A DNA stretch of 59,519 nucleotides from Gammaproteobacteria bacterium (GTDB lineage Bacteria > Pseudomonadota > Gammaproteobacteria > Steroidobacterales > Steroidobacteraceae). Position numbers and translations under genes: made by a program. The DNA lies in assembly GCA_028293745.1 (NCBI GenBank), contig JAQGOF010000046.1, positions 1 through 59,519 on the forward strand. The letters are read 5' to 3'. The notes under the pieces were generated by a model. That model was not told where the DNA came from and did no database searches. It worked only from the letters and a program-made list of their open reading frames with translations. Positions 9,337 to 19,067 of this stretch are shown here, in pieces. Numbering within the stretch: the stretch's first letter is position 1; each line of letters begins with the position of its first letter.

Positions 9337-10251
9337 AGCCAGCTTGCCCGCGGCGAACTCGATGAAGGCCGACACCGCCCGCGGAATCTGCCGGCGGCTG
9401 ACGCAAACTGCGTAAAGGTCAGCACCTTCCCGGCGGTACTCGGGTAGAACTCTCGACAGCCTGCCCGCCTGGACATCCGCTGCCGTGACTGGATGAGGCA
9501 GCAGCGCGATACCCAACCCGGCGACGGCGGCACGCAACACGGCTCTTGCAGTATTGGCGCGAAACCGGCTCGAGACCTGTATCTCGCTCGCCCCGCCGGG
9601 CCCTTGCAGATGCCAGACAACCGGGCCGGTACGATTCGACTGCGGCAGGCAGTCATGCTCACGCAGTGAGTCCAACGATGTTGGTACACCGCGCGCGGCG
9701 AGGTAGGATGGGCTCGCAACGAGGCCGAAGTAGGTGGTCACGAGCTTGTGTCCCACGTGGTTCGTGTCGACCAGGTGCTCCGCCCGCAAGGCAACGTCGA
9801 TGCTCTCACCCACGAGGTCGGCCTTCGCATCGTCCAGCACGAATTCCATCCGCACCCGCGGATGGGCCGCGAGAAACTCCGCAACCCACTCGATCTGAAA
9901 CAGGTCGAAGAAATCGGCGGGCGCCGCAACGCGCACCAGGCCGCCAGGCAGCTTGTGGTCATCCATGGACGCCTGCCCCGCCTGGGCCAGCGCGGAGACC
10001 GGTGGCGCGCAACGCTCGAAGAAGGTTCGTCCCGCCGCGGTGAGGGTCAACTTGCGGGTCGAACGGTGGATCAACCGGCTGCCCACGTCAGCCTCGAGTT
10101 GCTGAATGTGCCGGCTGACTGAATTCGCCGGCATGCCGAGCCGCCGGGCTGCAGCGGCAAAGCTCGCCGCGCGCACCACTTCGACGAAGAGAAACACCTG
10201 GTTCAGGTCGAGGGGCGGATTACTTCGTTTTTTGGATTTCATCCATCCCAT
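9313..10251 (-). CDS. LysR-family transcriptional regulator
   Basis: 312 residues. The N-terminal winged helix-turn-helix ([20 protein letters not shown], then [18 protein letters not shown]) is typical of the family. A periplasmic-binding-like effector domain occupies roughly residues 100-300 with VRVAAPADF at its start. It belongs to the subgroup ending in [13 protein letters not shown]. It is divergent from wrbA with about 70 bp between start codons, so wrbA is the likely target. Its 3' end overlaps the convergent ATP-grasp/DUF6875 gene by 24 bp. ATGs at 10251 and 10242 are both possible starts. Confidence 0.9.
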   Translation of the reverse strand: MGWMKSKKRSNPPLDLNQVFLFVEVVRAASFAAAARRLGMPANSVSRHIQQLEADVGSRLIHRSTRKLTLTAAGRTFFERCAPPVSALAQAGQASMDDHKLPGGLVRVAAPADFFDLFQIEWVAEFLAAHPRVRMEFVLDDAKADLVGESIDVALRAEHLVDTNHVGHKLVTTYFGLVASPSYLAARGVPTSLDSLREHDCLPQSNRTGPVVWHLQGPGGASEIQVSSRFRANTARAVLRAAVAGLGIALLPHPVTAADVQAGRLSRVLPEYRREGADLYAVCVSRRQIPRAVSAFIEFAAGKLASNVGLRR

Positions 10252-10321
10252 TATGCCGTATTCTCAAGTAATCATCGGTCCCCTATGCTCTGCGGAATCC
10301 GTTCGCAACCTGAGAACACCG

Positions 10322-10924
10322 ATGGCACGAGTACTCGTCCTCTACTATTCCTCGTATGGTCACATCGAAACGATGGCCAACGCCGTAGCGGAAGGTGCGC
10401 GCTCGGCTGGCACATCAGTGGATCTCAAGCGAGTGCCGGAAACGGTGCCGGCGGATGTGGCGAAAGCTTCTTACTTCAAGCTCGACCAGAAGGCGCCTGT
10501 CGCGACCATCGACGAGCTCGCCAACTACGATGCGATCATCATCGGTGCCCCCACCCGCTTCGGCCGTATGTCGTCGCAGATGGCCAGCTTCCTCGACCAG
10601 GCTGGCGGGTTGTGGATGAGCGGGGCGCTGAATGGCAAGGTCGGCGGAGCGTTCACCTCAACAGCGACGCAACATGGCGGACAGGAGACGACCCTGTTCT
10701 CGATCATTACCAACCTGCTGCACTTTGGGATGACGGTGGTGGGCCTGCCCTACAGTTTCCAGGGCCAGATGACACTCGACGAAATCACGGGTGGCAGCCC
10801 GTATGGCGCCACGACGATTGCCGGCTCGCAGGGTCAGCGCCAGCCGAGCGCAAATGAGCTCGACGGCGCGCGCTTTCAAGGCAAGCTCATTGCGCAGACC
10901 GCCAGCAAACTCTCTGCAGGCTGA
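10322..10924 (+). CDS. wrbA: NAD(P)H:quinone oxidoreductase WrbA
   Basis: 200 residues, the usual WrbA length. The FMN phosphate-binding loop is at the N-terminus ([23 protein letters not shown]). Other hallmarks are [24 protein letters not shown], the catalytic-loop region [15 protein letters not shown], and [11 protein letters not shown] near the C-terminus. WrbA is a tetrameric flavodoxin-like enzyme that reduces quinones by two electrons, limiting oxidative stress. The ATG at 10322 is chosen because homology starts at [11 protein letters not shown]; the longer in-frame extension overlaps the LysR gene and shows no homology. A protective role during aromatic/quinone metabolism next door is plausible but inferred. 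Confidence 0.95.
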   Translation: MARVLVLYYSSYGHIETMANAVAEGARSAGTSVDLKRVPETVPADVAKASYFKLDQKAPVATIDELANYDAIIIGAPTRFGRMSSQMASFLDQAGGLWMSGALNGKVGGAFTSTATQHGGQETTLFSIITNLLHFGMTVVGLPYSFQGQMTLDEITGGSPYGATTIAGSQGQRQPSANELDGARFQGKLIAQTASKLSAG

Positions 10925-11562
10925 TTGAACCGACCGATGGCGGGCAGTGTCCTGAGTGACAGCACTGCCGGCTCATCCTCATCGCGCAGAATTCCGCGGC
11001 GCTGAGCGATCGCCACCGCCTGGGTGCGGCTTTTGGCATCGAGCTTCTCCAGGACCGACTTGACGTGCGTCTTGACGGTGCCCACCGCGAGTGTCAGTTT
11101 CGATGCAATCGCCTTGTTGCTCATCCCGAGCATCATGTAACGCAGGATGTCAGCTTCACGGGGCGTCAGCGCCTGTTGTTTCATCCGGTCAGCTATGCGG
11201 CTGGCGACCAGCGGCCCCAGCGCGATGCCACCGATGTACACGGATCTCAACCCATCAACCAGGTCCTGCAAGCTGCAACCCAGCAACAGGTAACCGCGCG
11301 CTCCCTGCTCGAGCGCATGGCAGATTTTCGCTTCGCTGTCGCTATGAGTCAGGATCATGACTCGCCGGCCGAGCGCACCGGCGCAGGCTATGAGCCGCAG
11401 GCCGGATTCGTAATCGGCGATGACCACGTCCGCCCCGGGCTGAGGTCCGCTGCCCGTGATCGTCTCGAAGTCGCGCAGCCTGCTCAGGGTGGCCGCAAGT
11501 CCAGCCGATATCAACGGATCGCCATGCGCGATGAGGACTCTGATTCTCACGTCGGGGCGCAT
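10876..11562 (-). CDS. LuxR/NarL-type response regulator with degenerate receiver
   Basis: 228 residues from the ATG at 11562, which has a good AAGGAG ribosome-binding site just upstream; a longer frame to 11649 lacks this. The receiver-like domain (about 1-125) keeps an aspartate in VVIADYESG, but the usual acidic cluster is reduced to a single Asp (IAHGDP) and the invariant lysine is replaced ([11 protein letters not shown]). Residues about 150-210 form the LuxR HTH ([25 protein letters not shown], split here by the scissor [12 protein letters not shown]). Phosphorylation-independent control is therefore likely. Its 3' end overlaps wrbA by 49 bp, and its promoter faces the TonB receptor gene. 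Confidence 0.85.
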   Translation of the reverse strand: MRPDVRIRVLIAHGDPLISAGLAATLSRLRDFETITGSGPQPGADVVIADYESGLRLIACAGALGRRVMILTHSDSEAKICHALEQGARGYLLLGCSLQDLVDGLRSVYIGGIALGPLVASRIADRMKQQALTPREADILRYMMLGMSNKAIASKLTLAVGTVKTHVKSVLEKLDAKSRTQAVAIAQRRGILRDEDEPAVLSLRTLPAIGRFNQPAESLLAVCAMSLP

Positions 11563-11665
11563 TCCATTCTCCTTGGGCAGCGGCCGTGCCCGAAAGCAAC
11601 TGGGACGGTTCAAGCCTGCCCCGGAGGGTAACCGTTCCGAATGCACCATCTCTTGTAAATTCCTG

Positions 11666-11741
11666 CGTCATTCGCACACCGAATGCGCTGTATGTCCGAT
11701 CTTCATTTGCGCCGCCCCCGCCCCCCGCTATTAGCTAGCGG
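11666..11741. promoter_or_regulatory. Divergent control region with two inverted repeats
   Basis: Between the response-regulator and TonB-receptor genes are two dyads. CATTCG (11669-11674) and CGAATG (11680-11685) are separated by 5 nt and flanked by GCG/CGC with a one-base bulge. CCGCTA (11725-11730) and TAGCGG (11736-11741) also have a 5-nt spacer, and lie about 24 bp before the receptor ATG. The first looks like an operator, the second may form a hairpin in the receptor leader. No assignment to a regulator is possible. Confidence 0.35.
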
Positions 11742-11764
11742 CGTGTTCGGAAGGGGGAAAGTGC

Positions 11765-13867
11765 ATGCAGCGGACGATTTTGACAATTTGTGGATGCGCA
11801 ACGTTCATGGGTGCGTGCTATCCGGGAATCGCGTTGGCAGAGGCCGACGAAAACGGCGAAGCACTCGCGGAAATCACTGTCACGGCGGAAAAACAGGTAC
11901 AGAGTCTGCAGAAGACGGCCGCCGCGGTTACCGCCATCACGGCCGAGACCCTGGTTGATGCGGGTGTAACCGACCTGCGCGAAGCCCAGAAACTCGTGCC
12001 GTCGGTTCGTTTCCAGGCCGAGGGCAACAATACGCAAGTATTCATCCGTGGCGTGGGCGCAAACCTCGACCAGGCCAACGTCGAGCCCAACGTGGCTTTC
12101 AATTTCGCCGGGATCTACCTGCCGCGCGAAGCCACCAGCGCCGGCTTCTTCGATGTCGAGCAGTTCGAAGTCCTCCCCGGACCCCAGGGCACTCTGTACG
12201 GCCGAAGCGCGATTGGTGGAACCATCAACGTGACGCCCACGCGTCCGGGCTTCAATAACGATGGCGGCGTTCTGCTGGAGGTCGGTAACTACGCCGCCGT
12301 GCATGCCACCGTTACGCAGAACATCAGAGCTTCCGACACTATCGCCCTGCGTGCGGCGGTGGACTACAACCGGAATGACGGCGTCATGGTGACCGGCGCG
12401 GATTCGAAGAACGATACCAGCGCCCGTCTCTCGGCGCTCCTGACTCCAACCGATCGGCTGTCGATTTACCTCTGGGCCCAAGGCGCAGTCAAGCGCGGCC
12501 ATCCCGCGAACCTCGTCAACAAGGGCACCGATCCCGTGACGGGAGCCTATTGCGAGCCCTGCTTCCTCCATTCCAATCCGTGGGATGACACGCGCACGGG
12601 CCAGTTCGCAGGTCCCTTTGGTGCGCCGGTTGCGGAACAGAATCACTACAAGGCCTACATGGCCGGCGGCCAGATCGATTACAACCTCGACTGGGCGACG
12701 CTCACCTACCTGCCCTCCTACCTGTACCTGGATGCGCAGCCCGAGTACTGGCTGAGCGCCCTGCGCTCGTCCAACACCGCGCACTACAACCAGATTACGC
12801 AGGAGCTGCGGCTGGCCGGTGCCAACGGCCCCGTGAAGTGGCTGGGCGGCCTGTATTTCTACAACGTGCGCAACTCGGGCGCTCTCACCCTGTTCACCAA
12901 CCTGCCGTTCGCATTTCGGCAGGACAGCGTCGATGCCGACCGCCTGAAAGGTTACGCAGCGTTTGGACAGGCGACTTACAGCTTCACCGACACTCTGCGC
13001 GGCACGCTTGGCGCCCGCGCCAGCTCCACGAATCGTGTCGCTCGTGGCACCGAGCCGCTGGCCCTGGGAGGTCTGCCGTACCAGTTCGACAAGACATTCA
13101 AGAATCTCGACTGGAAGGCGGGCATCGAAAAGGACCTGTCGCCGAAGATGATGCTGTACGGAGCCATCCAGACGGGCTACCAGCCGGGAACCTTCAACGA
13201 GCTACCGAACACGCCGACGTTCGACAACGAGGTCAAGCCTTCGCGGCTACTCTCCTATACGGCAGGCTTCAAGTCCCGCTGGCTGGATGACTCGCTGCAG
13301 ATCAACGACGAAATCTACTATTACGACTATCGCGATCTGCTCATCCAGAGCTACAACATCGCGGCCGCTTATAACACCATATTCAACGCGCGCAAGGTCA
13401 CCATCAAGGGCAATCAGCTGGACGTGCTCGCGCGGGTGTTCACCGACGATCAGCTCAACCTCAATGTGGGTTACTCCCAGGCGCGGAACAAGGACTTCAC
13501 CACGCCCAATGGCCAGAACTACGACGGTCTGCAGCTGGCCTATGCGCCAGACTGGACCGCGATGGCCGGTTACACGCACAACATGCGGATCGCAGATGCA
13601 GTGCTGCGTGCCCACATCGACTGGCGTTTCGAGAGCTCGTGGTTCGCGGACTACGTACACAACAAGGGTGTCCGGCAGGGTCCCTCGAACAAGGGCGATG
13701 CTTCGCTGACCTACGATGCCAGCCGGTGGTCGGCCGGCGCGTGGATCAAGAACATCCAGAACCGTGCCGTCATCGCCGCGACCGCGGCGGCCGGCCTGCC
13801 TGGACCCGGCACCGCCTATCTCGATGAGCCGCGGACGTACGGCCTGCGCTTCACAGTAACTTACTGA
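11765..13867 (+). CDS. TonB-dependent outer-membrane receptor
   Basis: 700 residues with an N-terminal signal peptide (through IALAEA, about residue 26) and a TonB-box-like EITVTAEK. The plug domain (about 45-155) has VFIRGVGAN and VEVLPGPQGTLYGRSA-type motifs, here VEQFEVLPGPQGTLYGRSA. The remainder is a 22-strand beta-barrel pattern ending TYGLRFTVTY with a C-terminal aromatic residue. It energises uptake of a bulky or scarce substrate across the outer membrane. A GGGGGAAAG-like purine stretch precedes the ATG. It is the first gene of a run with an NTF2-like protein and a flavin hydroxylase system, so its cargo is probably the aromatic substrate of this island. Confidence 0.93.
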   Translation: MQRTILTICGCATFMGACYPGIALAEADENGEALAEITVTAEKQVQSLQKTAAAVTAITAETLVDAGVTDLREAQKLVPSVRFQAEGNNTQVFIRGVGANLDQANVEPNVAFNFAGIYLPREATSAGFFDVEQFEVLPGPQGTLYGRSAIGGTINVTPTRPGFNNDGGVLLEVGNYAAVHATVTQNIRASDTIALRAAVDYNRNDGVMVTGADSKNDTSARLSALLTPTDRLSIYLWAQGAVKRGHPANLVNKGTDPVTGAYCEPCFLHSNPWDDTRTGQFAGPFGAPVAEQNHYKAYMAGGQIDYNLDWATLTYLPSYLYLDAQPEYWLSALRSSNTAHYNQITQELRLAGANGPVKWLGGLYFYNVRNSGALTLFTNLPFAFRQDSVDADRLKGYAAFGQATYSFTDTLRGTLGARASSTNRVARGTEPLALGGLPYQFDKTFKNLDWKAGIEKDLSPKMMLYGAIQTGYQPGTFNELPNTPTFDNEVKPSRLLSYTAGFKSRWLDDSLQINDEIYYYDYRDLLIQSYNIAAAYNTIFNARKVTIKGNQLDVLARVFTDDQLNLNVGYSQARNKDFTTPNGQNYDGLQLAYAPDWTAMAGYTHNMRIADAVLRAHIDWRFESSWFADYVHNKGVRQGPSNKGDASLTYDASRWSAGAWIKNIQNRAVIAATAAAGLPGPGTAYLDEPRTYGLRFTVTY

Positions 13868-13888
13868 GCAAGCTTGAGGAGCGCACGC

Positions 13889-14437
13889 ATGGGCCACAAT
13901 GCGAACGAAACACCAACCCGCGAGCAGATGATCGCGACGCTCTGGAATCGAGCCGAGATCGAGCGGGTCATGCTCAACTTCGGCCGGGCGCTGGACGTGG
14001 GGGACTGGCCGTTGTACCGCACCTGCTTCGCCGACCGGTTCCAGGTGAACTTCGAGCGGTTGACCGGATTTCCCGAAGTCCATGTCGATGCGGAGCTGTG
14101 GACCCGCTTCGCGCAAACGATCCTGAGCCCGGTGAGACGCCACCACCAATACTCCAATTTCAATGTGACCCTCAACGGTGACCGGGCGGAGGCCGTGATC
14201 TACATGGTGGCGCGCCACTGGAAGGCCACGGATGGCGGCTGTGCCGAATACACCCAGAACGGTTGGTACGAGAACAGCTTCGCGCGCATCGGGGGACAGT
14301 GGAAGATCACCCGCTTGCTGCACACCTTCCAGTGGGTATCGGGCAACGGTGCCCTGTTCGATTTCACCGATCCGCAGTTGATCAAGATCATGGGCCAGGT
14401 GTTTGCAACCGAGAATCGCGTCCAGCGCGGTGGCTGA
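13889..14437 (+). CDS. NTF2/SnoaL-like protein
   Basis: 182 residues from the ATG at 13889, preceded by a GAGGAG-type site at 13876-13881. The pattern (EIERVMLNFGRALDVGDWPLYRTCFAD near the start, HHQYSNFNVTLNGDRAEAVIYM in the middle, GGQWKITRLLHTFQW near the end) is a SnoaL-like/NTF2 cone fold. In aromatic-degradation clusters such proteins appear as small accessory isomerases, dehydratases or dioxygenase-beta-like subunits. No catalytic residues can be assigned. It sits 21 bp after the receptor gene and 2 bp before the hydroxylase, so all three are co-transcribed. Confidence 0.8.
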   Translation: MGHNANETPTREQMIATLWNRAEIERVMLNFGRALDVGDWPLYRTCFADRFQVNFERLTGFPEVHVDAELWTRFAQTILSPVRRHHQYSNFNVTLNGDRAEAVIYMVARHWKATDGGCAEYTQNGWYENSFARIGGQWKITRLLHTFQWVSGNGALFDFTDPQLIKIMGQVFATENRVQRGG

Positions 14438-14439
14438 GC

Positions 14440-15708
14440 ATGGCTACGCAATTCCTCAACGTCAGTCCGATCGACATGACCGCGCCGGGGCGCAATTCAC
14501 CCGTTGCCGATGCGCCGGCGCTGCGCAGCATCGTGTCCGCCGCCAGCGATCTCGTCCCCATGCTCAGAGAGAAGGCGCTGGCGACCGAGACAGCCCGGTG
14601 CGTGTCCGAAGAGACGACCCGGGCATTTCGCGAGGCGGGCTTCTTTCGGCTCATGCAGCCGCGGCGCTACGGTGGCTATGAGTACGGCTTCACGGCGTTC
14701 ATCGATGTCATTACGGAACTGGGCCGCGGCTGTACCTCATCCGCCTGGTGTTGTGCCATCGGCGCCGGCCATCAGTGGCTGATCGCCGGCTTTCCGGAAC
14801 AGGCCCAGAAGGACGTGTGGCAAGGCAACCCGGATGCGTTTGCCTGTGTCTCCTATGCACCGACCGGAACGACGCAGAAAGTTGATGGGGGTTGTCTCAT
14901 CGAAGGCCGCTGGCAGTTCGTCTCGAATGTGGACAACTCCGAATGGGTCATACTCGGTGCTCAGTTTCCACCCGCGCCGTCCGGCGCGGGGGCCGGCACT
15001 CCACCCCAACCGGGTTTCGTGCTCGTGCCGCGCGCCGATTGGACAATCGAGGACAATTGGTACGTGGCCGGCCAAGCGGGGACGGGCTCCAAGACGATCG
15101 CCATCGAGAAACCCACTTTCGTACCGGACCATCGGAGGCTGATGATCGCCGCCGCGGCTTCCGGCTCATCCCCGGGGACCGTGGTCAACACCAACCGCAT
15201 ATATCGGGTGCCGATGTTGTCGGCATTACCCGTCTGCCTGGTGTCACCGCTCCTGGGAACAGCGTTGGGCGCGGTCGAGGAGTTCGTCAACCTGTGCAGC
15301 ACTCGCGTCACCCGCGGCGCCGTTGGCGGAGGCGGCAACCGGCTCAGCGAGTTCTTCCCGGTGCAATCCCGGGTGGCCGAGGCCTCTGCCCTGGCGGACG
15401 CCGCCCGACTTCTGATCCACCGCGATACTGCCGAGGTGGAAAGAACGACACAAAGCGGTCAAGCGCTCAGCGTCGATCAGCGGATACGCAATCGACGCGA
15501 CCACGCATTTGCAGCCCGCTTGGCATGCGATGCAGTCGAGGCCGTGTTCTCGGCCGTCGGGGGTAGCGGTCTCGCCTCCAATCAGCCCATACAGCGTATG
15601 TGGCGTGACGCGAATGCCATCGTGCGTCACATTACTCTGAACTGGGATGCCGTCTCGTCCATGGTTGGACAGCACCTGTTGGGCCTTACCCCCAAGGGTC
15701 AATACTGA
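14440..15708 (+). CDS. Acyl-CoA dehydrogenase-fold flavin-dependent hydroxylase (oxygenase component)
   Basis: 422 residues from the ATG at 14440. The protein has an N-terminal helical domain (VSEETTRAFREAGFFRLMQPRRYGGYEYG), a central beta domain (GRWQFVSNVDNSEWVILGA) and a C-terminal four-helix domain of group D flavin monooxygenases such as HsaA and the HpaH/C2 type. These enzymes use reduced flavin from a partner reductase to ortho-hydroxylate a phenol. The partner is encoded 21 bp downstream. The product would be a catechol for the extradiol dioxygenase in the convergent operon. The substrate is not determined. Confidence 0.88.
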   Translation: MATQFLNVSPIDMTAPGRNSPVADAPALRSIVSAASDLVPMLREKALATETARCVSEETTRAFREAGFFRLMQPRRYGGYEYGFTAFIDVITELGRGCTSSAWCCAIGAGHQWLIAGFPEQAQKDVWQGNPDAFACVSYAPTGTTQKVDGGCLIEGRWQFVSNVDNSEWVILGAQFPPAPSGAGAGTPPQPGFVLVPRADWTIEDNWYVAGQAGTGSKTIAIEKPTFVPDHRRLMIAAAASGSSPGTVVNTNRIYRVPMLSALPVCLVSPLLGTALGAVEEFVNLCSTRVTRGAVGGGGNRLSEFFPVQSRVAEASALADAARLLIHRDTAEVERTTQSGQALSVDQRIRNRRDHAFAARLACDAVEAVFSAVGGSGLASNQPIQRMWRDANAIVRHITLNWDAVSSMVGQHLLGLTPKGQY

Positions 15709-15729
15709 TCTGCCGACAGGAGGTTAGCC

Positions 15730-16260
15730 ATGTACTCGTGGACGCTCATTACGGGCGACACACCGGTCACCACCGACGCACGCTCCTTCCGGCAGTCGCT
15801 CGGCACCTTTCCGACCGGCGTCTGCCTCGTTACCACCGTCTCCACGAATAGCAAATTCGAGGGCATGACCATCAACTCGTTCGCATCCGTATCGCTCGAT
15901 CCACCCCTGATCCTGTGGAGTATTCGGGATGACGCGCGCAGCGCCGACGCATTCATCTGCTCGCAGCATTTCATTCTGAGTGTCCTGGCCGCCTCCCAGC
16001 AGCAGCTCGCACTGCACTTCGCGCGCCCCGCCCTCGACAAGTTCGCCGCTTGGAAGAACGACTTCGACACCGGGCTGGGTGGCTGCCCTCGCCTGCGCGG
16101 CGGTGTTGCAACCTTTGAATGCACGACCTACTCGCGCCACCAGGAAGGTGACCACACTATTCTCCTCGGGCGCGTCGAGCACCACATGCGCTCCGAAGCA
16201 GCGCCGCTGCTTCTTCACATGGGGCAGATGGGGTCGCTGTGGGACCTCGCTCGCAGATAG
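15730..16260 (+). CDS. Flavin reductase family protein (hydroxylase partner)
   Basis: 176 residues, preceded by a strong AGGAGG ribosome-binding site at about 15718-15723. The fold is the FMN-binding split barrel of the flavin reductase-like domain: SLGTFPTGVCLVTT near the N-terminus, EGMTINSFASVSLDPPLILWSI, FILSVLAASQQQLALHFA, and the C-terminal GDHTILLGRVEHH. It supplies reduced FMN/FAD to the oxygenase gene immediately upstream (HsaB/HpaC role). It is the last gene of the rightward run; its end overlaps the convergent deacetylase gene by 46 bp. Confidence 0.9.
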   Translation: MYSWTLITGDTPVTTDARSFRQSLGTFPTGVCLVTTVSTNSKFEGMTINSFASVSLDPPLILWSIRDDARSADAFICSQHFILSVLAASQQQLALHFARPALDKFAAWKNDFDTGLGGCPRLRGGVATFECTTYSRHQEGDHTILLGRVEHHMRSEAAPLLLHMGQMGSLWDLARR

Positions 16261-17129
16261 TGGGCCCTGTACCAATCGTTGATTTCGCCTCCCGTGGTCA
16301 GCCAGACATCGTTGTGGGAGGCAACATATCCCAGCGCCGCCTCCAGATGTTTCATGCGAAAGGGATGACCGGAAATGAACGGGTGCAGCGAGATCGACAT
16401 GATGCGGGGCCGCTCCTTCCCCTCCTCGTACAACACGTCAAACTGGTCACGGATCATCTGGCCGAACACCTCGGCTGAGGCGCCCTTCCCGAGGATTGTG
16501 GGGACGTCATTCAGCTCGAGAGTATAGGGCATTGTCAGCAGGGACCCGTGCTTCACACGCATCGGCACCGGCAACTCGTCGTGGGCGTAGTTCGACACGT
16601 ATTCGATCCCCGCCTCGGCTAACAAGTCGGGGCTTCGCAGGCTCTCCGCCAGGAACATACCCAACCAGCCCTTCGGACGACTCCCCGTCGCGTCCTCTAT
16701 GATAGCCAGGTTACGGCCGATGAAGGCCCGCTCCTGGTCCTCTGACATCAGCGTCGCAACGCTGGTGTTGTTGTCACCCTGGGCGCCCCACTCCCAGCGT
16801 CGATCGTTCCCCTCGCGGATGATCTGGGGATACTCGCGACATACGTCGCTGTTCAAGTTGACCGTCCCGCGGTATCCGTGGCGATCCATTGCGGCCATGA
16901 TCCGCCACAGCCCCACCCGGTTGCCGTAGTCCCGCCATCCGTGATTGAGGATGTCGGGACTGAATTGCAGCGTCCCCGGATACACCGCATGCGCCGGCGC
17001 TGTGGAGCCGAACGGAACGTGCTCGATATTGACGTAGATCAGTACGGCCAGACGCTGCTTGCCCGGGAATGTGACGGGCTTGCGGTGGATGATGGGCTCG
17101 AAGTCATACCGGGGACATTGAGTTGACAT
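16215..17129 (-). CDS. Polysaccharide deacetylase (NodB/PuuE-like) family hydrolase
   Basis: 304 residues. It resembles the PuuE/allantoinase-like and cyclic-imide-hydrolase-like branch of NodB-fold enzymes rather than chitin deacetylases: [15 protein letters not shown] near the N-terminus, [27 protein letters not shown] (20-residue windows overlap), and [15 protein letters not shown]. Such proteins hydrolyse C-N bonds in amides or cyclic ureides. It is the last gene of the leftward meta-cleavage operon, its start overlapping the aldolase gene by 26 bp. Its presence hints that the natural substrate carries an amide or N-heterocycle, but that is inference. Confidence 0.8.
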   Translation of the reverse strand: MSTQCPRYDFEPIIHRKPVTFPGKQRLAVLIYVNIEHVPFGSTAPAHAVYPGTLQFSPDILNHGWRDYGNRVGLWRIMAAMDRHGYRGTVNLNSDVCREYPQIIREGNDRRWEWGAQGDNNTSVATLMSEDQERAFIGRNLAIIEDATGSRPKGWLGMFLAESLRSPDLLAEAGIEYVSNYAHDELPVPMRVKHGSLLTMPYTLELNDVPTILGKGASAEVFGQMIRDQFDVLYEEGKERPRIMSISLHPFISGHPFRMKHLEAALGYVASHNDVWLTTGGEINDWYRAHYLRARSHSDPICPM

Positions 17130-18156
17130 TGTGGCTCCCGCGCAAGCTGCTCAGTTCGATGGCAACTTCCTCGATCAGATCCTCCTGCCCGCCGACGGCA
17201 CGGCGGCGGCCCATCTCCACGAGGATGTCGCGTGCGGGGACGCCGTACTTGCCGGCCGCCCTCCGGGCAAAGAGAAGGAAGGAGGAGTACACACCCGCAT
17301 AGCCCAGAATGAGCGAATCGCGATCGACGCGGATGGGCTGGTCCATCATCGGGACCACGAGGTCCTCTGCCACGTCGATCAATCGGTACAGATCGATGCC
17401 GGTCTCAACACCCATTCGCTGGCAGACGGCGGCGAACACTTCCAGCGGTGTGTTTCCCGCTCCGGCGCCGAGTCCCGCCGCGGATCCATCGACTCGTGTC
17501 GCACCAGCCTCTATCGCGGCCAGGGAATTGGCGATACCCATAGCCAGGTTGTGGTGGCCGTGAAAGCCAACTTCGGTATCGGCTCGAAGCACCTCACGTA
17601 ACACGCCCACCCGAGCCGTCACATCGTCGGGGAGCATGTACCCCGCGGAGTCAGTGCAATAAACACAGTTGGCGCCGTAACTCTCCATGAGCAGCGCCTG
17701 CTTTGCGAGACCCTCTGCTTCCTGCATGTGGGCCATCATCAGAAATCCGACCGTGTCCATTCCAAGCTTGCGTGCCAACCCCAGGTGTTGCTCGGCAACG
17801 TCCGCCTCCGTACAGTGGGTCGCCACTCGGATCGTTCTGACGCCGCAATCATGAGCCAGGCGTAGGTGATCGACCGTGCCGATTCCGGGGATCAGCAGGG
17901 CCGAGATTTGCGCCCGCTTCATGCGCGGCACGACGGCGCGCAGGTATTCTTCGTCCGTGTGTGCGGGAAAGCCATAGTTCACCGAGGCACCGCCCAGGCC
18001 GTCACCGTGAGTGACCTCGATGAACGGCATGCCGGCTGCATCCAACGCGGTCGCCACGGCGATCATCTGGTCGATCGAGATCTGATGGCGCTTCGGATGC
18101 ATTCCGTCGCGCAGGCAATTGTCGTGTAGCAGGACCCGTTTGCCGCGTAGATTCAT
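17104..18156 (-). CDS. dmpG: 4-hydroxy-2-oxovalerate aldolase
   Basis: 350 residues, the full family length. Hallmarks of the DmpG/BphI/MhpE family are the metal-binding [11 protein letters not shown] near residue 16, [15 protein letters not shown], the HxH metal site in [12 protein letters not shown], and the C-terminal communication domain after residue 260. It cleaves 4-hydroxy-2-oxovalerate to pyruvate and acetaldehyde and forms a channelling complex with the acetaldehyde dehydrogenase encoded directly upstream (4-bp overlap). The gene symbol is by family resemblance; mhpE, bphI and hsaF are equivalent names in other pathways. Confidence 0.95.
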   Translation of the reverse strand: MNLRGKRVLLHDNCLRDGMHPKRHQISIDQMIAVATALDAAGMPFIEVTHGDGLGGASVNYGFPAHTDEEYLRAVVPRMKRAQISALLIPGIGTVDHLRLAHDCGVRTIRVATHCTEADVAEQHLGLARKLGMDTVGFLMMAHMQEAEGLAKQALLMESYGANCVYCTDSAGYMLPDDVTARVGVLREVLRADTEVGFHGHHNLAMGIANSLAAIEAGATRVDGSAAGLGAGAGNTPLEVFAAVCQRMGVETGIDLYRLIDVAEDLVVPMMDQPIRVDRDSLILGYAGVYSSFLLFARRAAGKYGVPARDILVEMGRRRAVGGQEDLIEEVAIELSSLRGSHNVNSMSPV

Positions 18157-19067
18157 GCTGCAACCTCCGGCCGCGGGTCAAACCGCCCGCACGCAATTTC
18201 CGCCCCGAGCATTTCGCCGGTGCGCAGGGCAGCAGCCGTCATGATGTCCAGGTTGCCTGCATATTTCGGCAGGTAATCACCAAGCCCGGCCACCTCCAGG
18301 TAAACCGATACCCGCCGGCCGTCGAACACCGGGCCGTGTGTCAACCTGTATCCAGGTACGTACTTCTGCACTTCGGCGACCATGGCCGTAATGGCGTCGC
18401 AAATGCGCTGTTGCTCCGGCTCGTCGCGTGTCAGGCAATGCACCGAATCGCGCATGATCAGCGGCGGCTCGGCGGGATTCAGGATGATGATGGCCTTGCC
18501 GCGCCCGGCACCGCCGACCTTCTCGATTCCGCTGGCCGTGGTGCGTGTGAATTCGTCTATGTTCTTGCGTGTTCCGGGACCCGCGCTGCGGGACGCGACG
18601 GTAGCCACGATCTCGGCGTATTCGACCTGTTGGATGCCGGATACCGCTGCGACCATGGGTATGGTGGCCTGGCCCCCGCAACTGACCATGTTGACATTCA
18701 TTTCTCCGCGGCCCGCATGTTCGGCGAGATTGACGGGCGGGACGCAGTACGGTCCGACGGCTGCAGGTGTCAAGTCGATTACTGCCACACCGTGCTCGCG
18801 AAGGCGGCGTGCATGCTCGTGATGAACGTACGCCGAGGTCGCATCGAAGACAATCCGAATTCCATCGCGCGCAACATGCGGCAGCAAACCCTCGAGACCC
18901 CCAGCGGTAGTCTTGAGTCCCGCATCCCGTGCCCGCGCCAATCCGTCGGAGGCGGGATCGATGCCGACCATCCACGTCGGCACCAACTGAGCGCTGCGCA
19001 GCGCCTTGTACATCAAGTCGGTGCCGATGTTGCCCGAACCGATCAATGCAACATTGATTTTGTTCAC
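18153..19067 (-). CDS. dmpF: Acetaldehyde dehydrogenase (acetylating)
   Basis: 304 residues. The NAD-binding glycine motif is [18 protein letters not shown] (residues 6-23). The catalytic cysteine is Cys130 in [14 protein letters not shown]. The C-terminal region contains [29 protein letters not shown] sequence typical of DmpF/MhpF/HsaG. The enzyme converts acetaldehyde, NAD and CoA to acetyl-CoA, receiving acetaldehyde from its aldolase partner by channelling. It overlaps the aldolase gene and the upstream FAH-family gene by 4 bp each, consistent with translational coupling. Confidence 0.95.
   Translation of the reverse strand: MNKINVALIGSGNIGTDLMYKALRSAQLVPTWMVGIDPASDGLARARDAGLKTTAGGLEGLLPHVARDGIRIVFDATSAYVHHEHARRLREHGVAVIDLTPAAVGPYCVPPVNLAEHAGRGEMNVNMVSCGGQATIPMVAAVSGIQQVEYAEIVATVASRSAGPGTRKNIDEFTRTTASGIEKVGGAGRGKAIIILNPAEPPLIMRDSVHCLTRDEPEQQRICDAITAMVAEVQKYVPGYRLTHGPVFDGRRVSVYLEVAGLGDYLPKYAGNLDIMTAAALRTGEMLGAEIACGRFDPRPEVAA

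Noticed and set aside
10261..10316. TTCTCA and TGAGAA arms between the LysR gene and wrbA
   Set aside because: The arms are only 6 bp and 44 bp apart, too weak to call a LysR site.
11735..12784. 349-codon minus-strand frame antisense to the TonB receptor
   Set aside because: Typical GC-rich antisense shadow; Gly/Arg/Val-rich and no recognisable domain.
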